Positions 1-8,655 of a DNA stretch of 50,232 nucleotides are shown piece after piece. The position numbers and the translations under genes were made by a program. The stretch lies in assembly GCA_964385045.1 (NCBI GenBank), contig CAYLNM010000017.1, positions 1-50,232 of the forward strand. Direction: 5' to 3'. The stretch is from CAYLNM01 sp964385045 (lineage in GTDB: Bacteria; Planctomycetota; Phycisphaerae; Phycisphaerales; SM1A02). Below the pieces are notes generated by a model. That model saw only the letters and a list, made by a program, of their open reading frames with translations, did not search any database and was not told the DNA's origin. The stretch's first letter is position 1. Every line of letters begins with the position of its first letter.

Positions 1-296
1 CCGGCCCGGTCGGGGCGCGGCGACGGGGGCGGCCCCGAGCGACGGCGCCGCGGGGCCGACGGCGGCCGACGGCGGGCCACGGTGGGCGACGGCGGGCGAC
101 GGCGGGGGGCCGCGGGCGCCGGGGGGGCCTCGGGGCGACTCCGATCCTGCACGCCGACGCGCGGCGCGACCCGCGCCGAGGTGCCGTCCCGGGCATGCCG
201 GCGGGATCCGATCGCGCCCGGGCCGCGATGTGCAGGCGTAGCATCGCGTGCCGCCCGGCGACGGGCCGGCCTTCAGCGTCCGTCCCGGAGACCCGC
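1..296. other. GC-rich low-complexity stretch, no gene recognised
   Basis: This is almost pure G and C, with short imperfect repeats of a GGGCGACGGC-type unit around 80-112. The reading frames crossing it give only Arg/Gly/Ala-rich peptides with no family resemblance. It may be the end of an upstream gene or an intergenic spacer. A TAGCAT box at 239-244 could be a -10 element for the glycosyltransferase gene 52 nt downstream, but I see no matching -35. Confidence 0.5.
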
Positions 297-1052
297 ATGA
301 TCGCCGCCCCGCGGATCCTCGTCGGCATTCCGGTCTACGACGAGCAGCAGTACGTCACCCGCGTCCTCTCCGAGGTCCGTCGGTTCGCCGAGGACATCCT
401 GGTCATCGACGACGGCTCGACCGACGCCACGCCGGCGCTGCTCGCCCGGCAGCCGGTCGAGGTGATCCGGCACGCCACGAACCGGGGCTACGGCCGGTCC
501 ATGCAGGACATGATCCGCTGGGCCCGTTTCGACGGCTTCGACTGGCTGATCACGATGGACTGCGACGAGCAGCACGAACCCGCCGCGATCCCGCGGTTCG
601 TGGAGGCGATCCGCCGGGGCGACGCGGACGTGATCTCGGGCAGCCGGTACCTGAGCGAGCTGCCGCTCGACGACGCCCCGCCGGAGGATCGGCGGCGGAT
701 CAACCGGCGGCTCACCCGCGAGGTCAACCGCCGGCTCGGACTCTCGATCACCGACGCGTTCTGCGGCTTCAAGGCGTACCGGGTGGGGCCGTGCAGCGAG
801 CTGGAGCTCGCGGTGGACGGGTACGACTTCCCGATGCGATTCTGGGTCGAGGCCGCCGCGGCCGGACTCCGGATCCGCGAGATCCCGGTGCGGCTGATCT
901 ACAACGACCCGTCCCGCAGCTTCGGCGGACCGCTCGACGACCCCGAGTCGCGGCTCGCCCACTACGAGGCGACGTTCCACCGGGCGCTGCTCGACCGCGC
1001 CGATCGCCTGCCCGGGGCGGCGACGGCCGACCTCGTCGCCGGTCGGCGGTGA
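297..1052 (+). CDS. Glycosyltransferase family 2 (DPM1-like)
   Basis: A 251-residue GT-A fold glycosyltransferase. The N-terminus ILVGIPVYDEQQYV is the usual GT2 nucleotide-binding start, followed by VIDDGSTDATP (D38, D39) and the metal-binding DCD motif at residues 88-90 in MDCDEQHEP. CGFKAYR near residue 156 is typical of dolichol/polyprenyl-phosphate mannosyltransferase-like enzymes. It probably transfers a sugar from a nucleotide-sugar to a lipid or small acceptor in the cytoplasm; the acceptor cannot be read from the sequence. The ATG at 297 is chosen because the fold begins at once; an upstream in-frame ATG at 195 would add only low-complexity residues. The stop overlaps the GTG of the next gene, so the two are probably translated together. 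Confidence 0.85.
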   Translation: MIAAPRILVGIPVYDEQQYVTRVLSEVRRFAEDILVIDDGSTDATPALLARQPVEVIRHATNRGYGRSMQDMIRWARFDGFDWLITMDCDEQHEPAAIPRFVEAIRRGDADVISGSRYLSELPLDDAPPEDRRRINRRLTREVNRRLGLSITDAFCGFKAYRVGPCSELELAVDGYDFPMRFWVEAAAAGLRIREIPVRLIYNDPSRSFGGPLDDPESRLAHYEATFHRALLDRADRLPGAATADLVAGRR

Positions 1053-2722
1053 GCGGGGACGCGTGGGGGACGCGAGGAGCCGGCGCGGCGACGCCCGGCG
1101 CGAGGGCGTCCGGCGCGAGGGCGTCCGACGCGAGGGCGTCCGACCGCGCGGAGCCTGGGCACGACGCGCCCGGCGCTCCGGACGTGCTCGCAGAACCCGC
1201 CGGATCCACGACGCCCGCCGCATCCGTCGAGGTCCGCTGGATCGACGAGCCGGACGCGGTCGACCGCCCCGGCGAGGATCGACTGCTGGGACGGCCGGCC
1301 GCCGCGTGGCGCCGGGAGGGACGCGTCGCCGCCGGGCTGCCGGTCGACCGGCCCCTCGTGGTGAGCGGTCATCAGGCCGGCCCGTGGCACCCGGGGATCC
1401 TGGCCAAGCATGCGGTGCTCCGCGCGGCCGCCGCCGGCGGGGCGGTGGTGGCGGACCTGCTGGTGGAGCACGACCCGGCCGATCCGCTGGTGCTCGAGGC
1501 GCCGGTCGCCGACGCGGCGGGCGGGCTGCACGTCCGCCGGCTGCGGTGGGGCCCGGCTCGCGAGGGCGCGGCGATGCGGCGTGCCCCGGTGATCCCACGC
1601 CCACCGGGCCCGGCGGGCCTCGCGGGGCTGGCGGTCGACGCGGCGGACCGCCTCGAGGCGTGGACCTCGGCCCTCGACGCGGCCCGCCGCGGAGCCCGAC
1701 ACCTCGCGGGGCAGGTTCGCGCGGCGCTCGCCGACGTGCTGCCGCCCGCGGTCGCGCCGCCGCGGGCATGGACGGGCTCGACCGCGCTGCTCGGGCTGCC
1801 GCTCGGCCGGGCGCTCGTCGAGGCGATGGTCCGCGACCCGTGGGCGTGCGCCGACGCGTATGCCCGCGCCGTCCGGCCGACGCCCGGAGCGGCGATCGAC
1901 CCGCTGCACGTGCGGGACGACTTCGTCGAGCTGCCGCTGTGGCGGATCGATCCCGACGGGCGCCGCCGCCGGGCCGACGACGTGGACGCCGCGGCCTGGC
2001 TCGAGGGCGGCCCCGGTGCCCCCGTGCTCGCGCCGCGGGCGCTGCTCCTGACCGCGATCGCGCGGCTTGGCCTCGCGGACGTCTTCGTGCACGGCCGCGG
2101 CGGCGCGACCTACGACGCGATGATGCGGGACTGGGTCGGCCGGTGGCTGGGCGTCCGGCCCGCCCCCGCGGTCCTGGCGTCGGCCGACCTGCGGCTGGAG
2201 CTCGGGGTGGGACGCGCGACGCGGGCCGCCGCGTCCCGCCGCCGGCGGCGGGCGTGGGCGGCGCACCACGCGTGGCACGACCCGGAGCCGCCGCCCCCGC
2301 CGGGCGGCGGACGCACCGCGTTGGAGCGGGCGTCCGGGCCCGGACCGGTGAAGCGCGAGCTGCTCGAGGCGATCGACGCGCTGCCCCGCGGATCGGCCGC
2401 CCGTCGCCGGGCCTTCCGCCGCATGCACGCCCAGCTCGAGGCACTGCGGGGCATCCACGTCGGACGGGTGGAGGCGGCGCAGCGGCGAGCGGCGGACGCG
2501 CGTCGAGCGGCGGCCTCGCTGGCGGTGGCGCAGCGGCGCGACTGGTTCGCGATGCTGCATCCGCCCGCGGCCCTCGAGCGGCTGGCGGACGCGATCGCGC
2601 GGACGCCGGTGGCCCGGTCGCTGGCGAGCGAGGCGGCGAGCGCTGCCACGGGGCGCGGCTCGCGGAACCCCCGGCCCGCCGCGGGCCTCAGCGCCGCCGG
2701 CGAGTCGGCTCCTCGGCCGTGA
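1049..2722 (+). CDS. BshC-like protein (putative thiol-biosynthesis ligase relative)
   Basis: A 557-residue protein starting at a GTG that overlaps the upstream stop. The first ~65 residues are Ala/Gly/Arg-rich and include three in-frame 15-bp repeats (1097-1141), so the folded part may begin near VEVRWIDEPD. Three blocks in order recall BshC, the cysteine-adding enzyme of bacillithiol synthesis: SGHQAGPWHPGILAK from residue 106 (BshC: GQQ.G...G.L..K), LVEHDPADP near 138, and VHGRGGATYD near 347 (BshC: GG.GE..Y). An Arg/Ala-rich, probably coiled-coil C-terminus follows, as in BshC. The match is by motif order only; sequence identity is low and the substrate may differ. The stop lies 35 nt inside the convergent gene that follows. 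Confidence 0.5.
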   Translation: MSGDAWGTRGAGAATPGARASGARASDARASDRAEPGHDAPGAPDVLAEPAGSTTPAASVEVRWIDEPDAVDRPGEDRLLGRPAAAWRREGRVAAGLPVDRPLVVSGHQAGPWHPGILAKHAVLRAAAAGGAVVADLLVEHDPADPLVLEAPVADAAGGLHVRRLRWGPAREGAAMRRAPVIPRPPGPAGLAGLAVDAADRLEAWTSALDAARRGARHLAGQVRAALADVLPPAVAPPRAWTGSTALLGLPLGRALVEAMVRDPWACADAYARAVRPTPGAAIDPLHVRDDFVELPLWRIDPDGRRRRADDVDAAAWLEGGPGAPVLAPRALLLTAIARLGLADVFVHGRGGATYDAMMRDWVGRWLGVRPAPAVLASADLRLELGVGRATRAAASRRRRRAWAAHHAWHDPEPPPPPGGGRTALERASGPGPVKRELLEAIDALPRGSAARRRAFRRMHAQLEALRGIHVGRVEAAQRRAADARRAAASLAVAQRRDWFAMLHPPAALERLADAIARTPVARSLASEAASAATGRGSRNPRPAAGLSAAGESAPRP

Positions 2723-4259
2723 GCGGGCCGGTCGGCAGGCCCTTGGACCGCCAGAGGCGGTGCAGGGCCTCCAGCTCGATCGGCGCCGTCCGGATGCCCT
2801 CGGGCGTCACCCGCAGGACGAGGCGCCCCTCGGCGTCGTGCCGGCTGAGGGTGGGCGCGGTGGTGGGCCGGGGCCGGCTCTCGAGCACGAAGCCGTCGCC
2901 GTCGGCCGCGGCCCGCCAGCGGTCCTCGCGGTAGGTGAGGTCCGGGCGCCCGTCCGACGCGTCGATCGCGTACCAGGCGTAGGTGCGCTGCTCGGCCTCG
3001 GTCAGCACCATCAGCTCGCCCAGCAGCCACCGCAGCGGCTGCGAGAGCATCGCCTCGGGCACCGGCCAGATCGCCGGCGGCTCCGTCGCCCCGCGCCCGC
3101 GCTCGCGGGCCGTGACCACGGTGATCGAGCCGCGGGGGCTCGCGGCGGTGCGCGGGGCGCGGACGCCGGTCAGCGCCTCGCTGTCCGTCCGCCGGCCGTC
3201 GGTGACGGTGGCGCGCACCGACCACTGTTCCTCGGACTGATCCCACGCCATCCAGTGGGTCGCCTGCGAGGTCCGCACCACGCCCTCCCGCACCGGGAAC
3301 TGTCCGGTGACGCGCACCACGAGCCCGGGCTCGCGCTCGGCCATCGAGTACGCGCGGGGCTCGCGGCCGGGATCGACGAGCCCGCGCAGGCCCTCGAGCA
3401 CCTCGACCCGCATGCACCCGATCTCGACCTCCTCGCCCGACTCGGGGTCGGCCCGGTAGGTGCGGTACCACTGCCGCGTGCCCACCAGCGACCGCAGCCG
3501 CGCCTCGTCCATGCGCTCGAGCAGCTCGCCGCCGGCGGCGAGCCGATCGCCCCGTTCGTCGGAGATCTCGTCCGGGGCGCGGAGCCGTGTCCCCGAGAGG
3601 ATCGCGTCCAGCATCCGCTCGAGGGTCCCCTCATCGCGGGCTCGGATCGAGAACAGCACCATCGAGCGCTCGTCGGCGTCGCGCAGGACGAGCGCGAGGC
3701 CCACGTGCCGGTCCGGGCGATCCTCCCCCTCGAGGAGCCGGATCACGTGCCCGAGCCGTCCGTCGACCTCGACGCGGCGCTCCTCGACGACGTCGATGCC
3801 GTCGCCGACCAGCCGCCGCGGCTCCAGGAGCTGCTCCAGCTGCCGCCGGGGCAGGGGCGGGTCGACGCCGGCGGTGATCTCCTGGACCAGCAGCGACCAG
3901 GTCGGGGGGCTGCCGCCGTCGATCGCCGTGACCGCGGTGCCGGTCGCGGTCTCCCGGCGGCCCACCATCGTTCCGGGGGGGAGGGTGAGCTCGAGGCCCG
4001 CCGCGGCGATGGTGGCGACGACCGGCTCGCCGGCCGCGCCGCCGGGCGGCTCCGCGGAGCTGCCCGCCTCCCGGCCGGCCGCGGCGCCGGCGGGGGTGGC
4101 GGCGATGGACGCTTCCGACCGGGCGCCGGCAGGTTCGCCGAGCGCCGGGTCGCCGACGACGGCGAGGGCCGCGGCGACGGCGGACGCGAGGATCCGCGGG
4201 CCCGTGACTCGACGTCCGGCGGGCGGCCGGCGACGGCATCTACGAGAGTTGAGCATCAT
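2688..4259 (-). CDS. Exported hypothetical protein
   Basis: About 523 residues from the ATG at 4259; a GTG at 4265 and an ATG at 4256 are also possible. The N-terminus is a signal peptide: Arg-rich n-region, then a hydrophobic ILASAVAAALAVVG core and an Ala/Gly cleavage region near residue 40. The mature part has mixed alpha/beta composition with many acidic residues and Trp-rich segments, such as THWMAWDQSEEQWSVRATV. I recognise no family. Its role is probably periplasmic or at the cell surface. A TACGCT box (4271-4266) ends 6 nt before the ATG, so the transcript may be leaderless. Its 3' end overlaps the convergent BshC-like gene by 35 nt. Confidence 0.7.
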   Translation of the reverse strand: MMLNSRRCRRRPPAGRRVTGPRILASAVAAALAVVGDPALGEPAGARSEASIAATPAGAAAGREAGSSAEPPGGAAGEPVVATIAAAGLELTLPPGTMVGRRETATGTAVTAIDGGSPPTWSLLVQEITAGVDPPLPRRQLEQLLEPRRLVGDGIDVVEERRVEVDGRLGHVIRLLEGEDRPDRHVGLALVLRDADERSMVLFSIRARDEGTLERMLDAILSGTRLRAPDEISDERGDRLAAGGELLERMDEARLRSLVGTRQWYRTYRADPESGEEVEIGCMRVEVLEGLRGLVDPGREPRAYSMAEREPGLVVRVTGQFPVREGVVRTSQATHWMAWDQSEEQWSVRATVTDGRRTDSEALTGVRAPRTAASPRGSITVVTARERGRGATEPPAIWPVPEAMLSQPLRWLLGELMVLTEAEQRTYAWYAIDASDGRPDLTYREDRWRAAADGDGFVLESRPRPTTAPTLSRHDAEGRLVLRVTPEGIRTAPIELEALHRLWRSKGLPTGPLTAEEPTRRRR

Positions 4260-4265
4260 CCCCAC

Positions 4266-4271
4266 AGCGTA
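4266..4271 (-). promoter_or_regulatory. -10 element, possible leaderless start
   Basis: On the minus strand TACGCT is followed after 6 nt by the ATG at 4259. No Shine-Dalgarno sequence is seen and no good -35. This spacing would put the transcription start at or next to the start codon. Confidence 0.35.
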
Positions 4272-4485
4272 CGTCGGGTCCCGTCCCGCCCGAGGCCCCG
4301 CGGGTCCGGGGGCCCCGGGGGACCGCGAGGGGGGGGCAGCGGGGGGGGCGCGGCGCCCGGGCTCGCGGGGCGGCCGTGCGATCCCGGGCCCGGGGCGGCG
4401 GCCGCCGAGCGAGCGGGTCGGCGGCGGGTGCCGGCCGGATCTCGCCGCCGCGCGGAATTCACCGCCTTCGAACCGCCCGCATCGG

Positions 4486-4513
4486 TTGACAGCAGCCGGG
4501 GGACCCGTATCAT
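4486..4513 (+). promoter_or_regulatory. Sigma70-type promoter of the S10 operon
   Basis: A perfect TTGACA -35 box (4486-4491) is separated by 16 nt from a TATCAT -10 box (4508-4513). In a region this GC-rich such a pair is conspicuous. Transcription should begin near 4520, leaving a leader of about 175 nt before rpsJ. Confidence 0.75.
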
Positions 4514-4521
4514 CCGCGGTT

Positions 4522-4622
4522 CGCCCCTGTCCGGAGCGACGCTCCGAACGGGGGCGTCATCGTCGGGTGACCGCATCGTCGCGGCGCCCGGCACTCCCTC
4601 GCGACCCGTCGGTCGGGTCGCG
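4522..4622 (+). promoter_or_regulatory. S10 operon leader with two hairpins
   Basis: The first hairpin starts about two bases after the predicted transcription start: arms 4522-4537 and 4541-4556 pair over 16 bp, with one wobble, one mismatch and a GAC loop. The second has perfect 9-bp arms CGCGACCCG at 4600-4608 and CGGGTCGCG at 4614-4622. In Escherichia coli the S10 leader is the site of feedback control by L4; whether this leader does the same is inference. The whole gap 4272-4694 holds no gene. Confidence 0.5.
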
Positions 4623-4694
4623 GACGGTCGGACCACGCACGTCCCTCCCGCCGCCGCCGGCGGACGGACTCGGCAGCACCCCTCGGACCCCGCG

Positions 4695-4997
<303 letters not shown>

Positions 4998-5178
4998 CCC
5001 CGTCCCCGTCCCGGTCGCGGCTTCCCGCCGCCGCCGGGACGCGTTCGTTCCGCTCCCGCCACGTGCCCGCCCGCCTCGCGGACCACCCGGCACCCCTGGC
5101 GATCACCCGCGTCCCCACGGACCCCGACCCTCGATCCCGTCCCCGCCCTGCGGGCCGGATCATCCCGGAGCCTCGCCC

Positions 5179-5874
5179 ATGCCCGCGTTCCTGCTCGGCA
5201 CCAAGGTCGGCATGACCCGCTTCTACCAGGAGGACGGCACCAACGTGCCCGTCACCGTGGTCCAGGGTGGCCCGTGCGTCGTGACGCAGGTGAAGACGAC
5301 CGAGACCGACGGCTACGCCTCGGTGCAGCTGGCCTTCGGCGCGATCAAGCCCCGCCGGGTCGCGATCCCCCAGATCGCCCACGACTTCAAGGCCGGGGCC
5401 GATCCCAAGCGGTGGCACCGCGAGTTCCGCCTGCCCTCCGACGAGGCGGCGCAGGCGTACGAGCTCGGCCAGGAGCTGACCGTCGCCCAGTTCGAGCAGG
5501 TCGCGTTCGTGGACGTGACCGGCCGCAGCAAGGGCAAGGGCTTCCAGGGCGGGATGAAGCGGCACAACTTCAAGGGCCAGCTGGCCAGCCACGGCGTCGA
5601 GCGCAAGCACCGCTCCCCGGGCTCGATCGGCGGCCACTCGGCCAACCTCGGTACCGGGCCCAAGATCAAGAAGGGCAAGCGGATGGCCGGGCAGATGGGC
5701 AACGAGCGGGTGACCGTCCGCTCGCTCGACGTGGTCTCGCTCGACCCCGAGCGAGACCTGATGCTGGTGAAGGGTCCGGTCCCCGGGCCCAACGACGGAC
5801 TGCTCATGATTCGGGAGGCGACGCGCCTGTACACGCCGAAGGCCAAGAAGGCCGCGGCGGTGGCCAAGGGCTGA
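5179..5874 (+). CDS. rplC: 50S ribosomal protein L3
   Basis: 231 residues, slightly longer than the usual ~210 because of a Lys/Ala-rich C-terminal tail. It starts MPAFLLGTKVGMTRFYQEDG and contains the L3 signature region SKGKGFQGGMKRHNFKG and the central GSIGGHSANLGTGPKIKKGK loop that reaches toward the peptidyl-transferase centre. L3 is an early-binding assembly protein of the large subunit. A 181-nt gap separates it from rpsJ and a 195-nt gap from rplD; I see no gene in either. Confidence 0.97.
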   Translation: MPAFLLGTKVGMTRFYQEDGTNVPVTVVQGGPCVVTQVKTTETDGYASVQLAFGAIKPRRVAIPQIAHDFKAGADPKRWHREFRLPSDEAAQAYELGQELTVAQFEQVAFVDVTGRSKGKGFQGGMKRHNFKGQLASHGVERKHRSPGSIGGHSANLGTGPKIKKGKRMAGQMGNERVTVRSLDVVSLDPERDLMLVKGPVPGPNDGLLMIREATRLYTPKAKKAAAVAKG

Positions 5875-6069
5875 GCCCGCACGCCGGTCATCCCGCAGGC
5901 CCGGTCGGCGACGCCGACGGGAACCGAGGGATGCCGACAGCACGACGGACCGAGTCGAGATCCCTGCTCGACCACGACCCGGGCGACGGCGAACGCGTTC
6001 GCCGACGCATCCAACCGGGGGTCGAAAGGGTGAGGCGCAACGGCGGATGTCCCGCCAGGTGATGAGACG

Positions 6070-6723
6070 ATGAACGTTCCCGTACACGACATGAAGGGCG
6101 GCGAGGTGGGCTCCGTGTCCATCGACGAAGGACTGCTCGGCGGCGAGGTGAGACCCGCGCTGCTGAAGCAGGCCTACGTGATGTTCCACGCCAACCGCCG
6201 GCAGGGCTCCGCCCGCACCAAGGGGCGGGGCGACGTCGAGGGCTCGACCCGCAAGCTCTACCGCCAGAAGGGCACCGGCAACGCCCGCGTCGGCAACCGC
6301 CGCACCGGCATCCGCAAGGGTGGCGGCGTGACGTTCGCCAAGACGAAGACGCGCGAGGCGTACCGCCTGGACATGCCCAAGAAGCAGCGGCGGCTCGCCA
6401 ATCGCAACGCGCTGCTCGCCAAGCTCGTCGACGACGAGGTCAAGGTCGTCGATCGCCTCGACTTCGAGTCGGGGCCGAAGACCGCGACGATGCGCGACCT
6501 CCTCGCCGCCATCGACGTGGACCGCACGTGCCTGCTCGCCCTCGATCGCACCAACCGCAACGCGGCCCTCGCGGCCCGCAACCTCGCGGACGTGGACACG
6601 ATCCGGGCCGAGCAGCTCAACGCGTTCGAGCTCCTGAACCACCGCTACCTCGTCATCGAGAAGGCCCAGCTCGAGGCCTTCGTCGACGGCTCGCTGTGGC
6701 GGCAGACCGAGGAGGCGGCCTGA
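6070..6723 (+). CDS. rplD: 50S ribosomal protein L4
   Basis: 217 residues. The extended loop that lines the exit tunnel is clear: LYRQKGTGNARVGNRRTGIRKGGG, residues ~58-81 (shortest diagnostic part RQKGTGNARVG). In E. coli L4 also represses its own operon through the S10 leader, and this operon has a structured leader. Its TGA overlaps the ATG of rplW by one base, so the two are translationally coupled. Confidence 0.96.
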   Translation: MNVPVHDMKGGEVGSVSIDEGLLGGEVRPALLKQAYVMFHANRRQGSARTKGRGDVEGSTRKLYRQKGTGNARVGNRRTGIRKGGGVTFAKTKTREAYRLDMPKKQRRLANRNALLAKLVDDEVKVVDRLDFESGPKTATMRDLLAAIDVDRTCLLALDRTNRNAALAARNLADVDTIRAEQLNAFELLNHRYLVIEKAQLEAFVDGSLWRQTEEAA

Positions 6724-7001
6724 TGGAAGCCACCCGCGTGATCCGCACCCCGATCATCACCGAGAAGGCGACGATCGAGTCGGCCGAGTTCAACCGCTAC
6801 ACCTTCGAGATCGACGCGAAGGCGACCAAGGCGGACGTGAAGGCCGCCATCGAGGACCTCTACGGCGTCCGCGTCACCAGGATCGCGACGCAGAACCGCA
6901 AGGGTCGCGCCCGCCGCAATCGCTTCGGCCACTTCCACTCCGGCCGATTCAAGCGGGCGGTCGTGACCGTGCACCCCGACGACCGGATCGAACTCTTCTG
7001 A
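6723..7001 (+). CDS. rplW: 50S ribosomal protein L23
   Basis: 92 residues, normal for the family. It opens with VIRTPIITEKATIE and contains YTFEIDAKATKADVKAAIE and GVRVTRIATQNRKG, the standard L23 blocks. L23 stands at the tunnel exit and is the docking site for trigger factor and SRP. The ATG at 6723 is used because it overlaps the rplD stop and gives the family N-terminus. Confidence 0.96.
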   Translation: MEATRVIRTPIITEKATIESAEFNRYTFEIDAKATKADVKAAIEDLYGVRVTRIATQNRKGRARRNRFGHFHSGRFKRAVVTVHPDDRIELF

Positions 7002-7072
7002 GCCGCTCCTGACGAGCCACTCCAGCGGCGTGCGGCCCCGACCCGCGAGCCGCCCCGGAGAGGAACCCGACC

Positions 7073-7927
7073 ATGGCCATTCGCGTCTACAAGCCGACCA
7101 CCAACGGCCGACGAAACATGTCGGTCAACCTCCACGCGGAGGTGACGAAGCGGGCGCCCGAGAAGTCCCTGCTCCGTCCGCTGAAGAAGAGCGGCGGTCG
7201 CAACAACCAGGGCAAGGTGACGGTCCGCGGCCGCGGCGGCGGCCACAAGCGTCGCTACCGCATGATCGACTTCCGCCGCACCAAGGACGACATGTCGGCG
7301 ACGGTGGTCGGGATCGAGTACGACCCGAACCGCTCGTGCCACATCGCCCTGCTGGAGTACGAGGACGGCACGCGGCGCTACATCATCGCTCCGCGCGGCC
7401 TCAAGGACGGCGAGACCGTCGAGTCCTCGGCCCAGGCGATCGAGCCCAAGGTCGGCAACTGCATGCCGCTCCGGTACATCCCGACCGGCCTCACGGTGCA
7501 CAACGTCGAGTTCGAGCCGGGCAAGGGCGGCAAGCTCTGTCGGTCGGCCGGGTCCGGGGCCCGCCTCTCCAACAAGGAGGGTCGCTGGGCCACCCTGGTG
7601 CTCCCGAGCGGCGAGATTCGCCAGGTCTCGGTGGAGTGCCGGGCCACGCTGGGTCAGGTCGGCAACACCGACCACCAGAACGTCAAGCTCGGCAAGGCCG
7701 GCCGCAATCGCTGGCTCGGCCGCAAGCCCAAGGTCCGCGGCGTCGCCATGGACCACGCCACCCACCCGCTGGGCGGCGGCGAGGGCCGGTCGAAGGGCGG
7801 CCGCGAGCCGGTCTCGGCCTCGGGCACCAAGTCGAAGGGCGGCCGCACGCGGTCGCGGGGCAAGTGGACCGACGCCCGCATCCTGCGTCGGCGCAAGAGC
7901 AAGCGGTACGGACAGCTGAAGCTCTGA
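7073..7927 (+). CDS. rplB: 50S ribosomal protein L2
   Basis: 284 residues, close to the usual 275. Diagnostic segments are GRNNQGKVTVRGRGGGHKRR, YRMIDFRRTKD, and HPLGGGEGRSKGG in the C-terminal RNA-contacting region. L2 is needed for subunit joining and peptidyl-transferase activity. In the conserved HPHGGGEGR block the second His is Leu here. A short gap with an AGAGGAA Shine-Dalgarno-like stretch precedes the ATG. Confidence 0.97.
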   Translation: MAIRVYKPTTNGRRNMSVNLHAEVTKRAPEKSLLRPLKKSGGRNNQGKVTVRGRGGGHKRRYRMIDFRRTKDDMSATVVGIEYDPNRSCHIALLEYEDGTRRYIIAPRGLKDGETVESSAQAIEPKVGNCMPLRYIPTGLTVHNVEFEPGKGGKLCRSAGSGARLSNKEGRWATLVLPSGEIRQVSVECRATLGQVGNTDHQNVKLGKAGRNRWLGRKPKVRGVAMDHATHPLGGGEGRSKGGREPVSASGTKSKGGRTRSRGKWTDARILRRRKSKRYGQLKL

Positions 7928-8006
7928 CCGCGGCGGGCCGCCGCGGGGTCCGGCCTCGGCCGGGCGCTCCACGCGGCCCACGCGGGCGAGCCGAGAGGAA
8001 TCGCTC

Positions 8007-8291
8007 ATGTCACGCAGCCTGAAGAAGGGTCCGTTCGTCGACGAGAAGCTCTACCGCAAGGTGGAGAAGCTCGAGGAGGCCGGTCAGCGCACGCCCATCA
8101 AGACGTGGGCCCGCGCGTGCACCATCGTGCCCGAGTTCGTCGGCCATACCTTCATGGTCCACAACGGTCGCGCCTTCGTCGAGGTCTTCGTGACCGAGGA
8201 CATGGTCGGCCACAAGTTCGGCGAGTTCAGCCCCACGCGGCTGTTCCGCGGCCACACGAACAAGAAGGAAGGCATCAAGTCCGGCCGCTGA
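8007..8291 (+). CDS. rpsS: 30S ribosomal protein S19
   Basis: 94 residues beginning MSRSLKKGPFVDEKLYRKVE, the classic S19 start, with the central FVGHTFMVHNGRAF and C-terminal VGHKFGEFSPTR blocks. S19 binds 16S rRNA in the head next to S13. GAGAGGAA upstream of the ATG is a good ribosome binding site. Confidence 0.97.
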   Translation: MSRSLKKGPFVDEKLYRKVEKLEEAGQRTPIKTWARACTIVPEFVGHTFMVHNGRAFVEVFVTEDMVGHKFGEFSPTRLFRGHTNKKEGIKSGR

Positions 8292-8319
8292 TGCGGCCCG
8301 GACCCTGCTGGGACCTGCC

Positions 8320-8652
8320 ATGAGCTACCGAGCCACCCACCGATTCGCCCGCATCGCCCCGCGCAAGGCGCGGCTGGTCGCGGACATGATCCGCGGCATG
8401 CCCGTCGACGAGGCGATGGTCGCCCTCGAGTTCTGCAAGAAGCGGGCGGCCTGGTACTACAAGGCCGTCCTCAAGTCCGCGATCGCCAACGCGGAGGAGC
8501 AGGACGCCGACCTCGCCCGCCTCGTCGTGTCCGGGTCCCGCGTGGACGAGGGCCCGACCATCAAGCGGTTCCAGCCCAAGGACCGCGGTCGGGCGCATCC
8601 GATCATGAAGCGCACGAGCCACCTCCACGTCGTCCTGGACGAGATGGACTGA
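8320..8652 (+). CDS. rplV: 50S ribosomal protein L22
   Basis: 110 residues, the normal length. It contains RIAPRKARLVADMIRG near the start and the tunnel-loop region KRFQPKDRGRAHPIMKRTSH near the end. Its beta-hairpin lines the nascent-chain tunnel opposite L4. Only three bases separate it from rpsC. Confidence 0.96.
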   Translation: MSYRATHRFARIAPRKARLVADMIRGMPVDEAMVALEFCKKRAAWYYKAVLKSAIANAEEQDADLARLVVSGSRVDEGPTIKRFQPKDRGRAHPIMKRTSHLHVVLDEMD

Positions 8653-8655
8653 TCC

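Noticed and set aside
273..2444. A 723-codon minus-strand frame over the GT2 and BshC-like genes
   Set aside because: Arg/Pro-rich composition and no motifs; the plus-strand genes have clear motifs.
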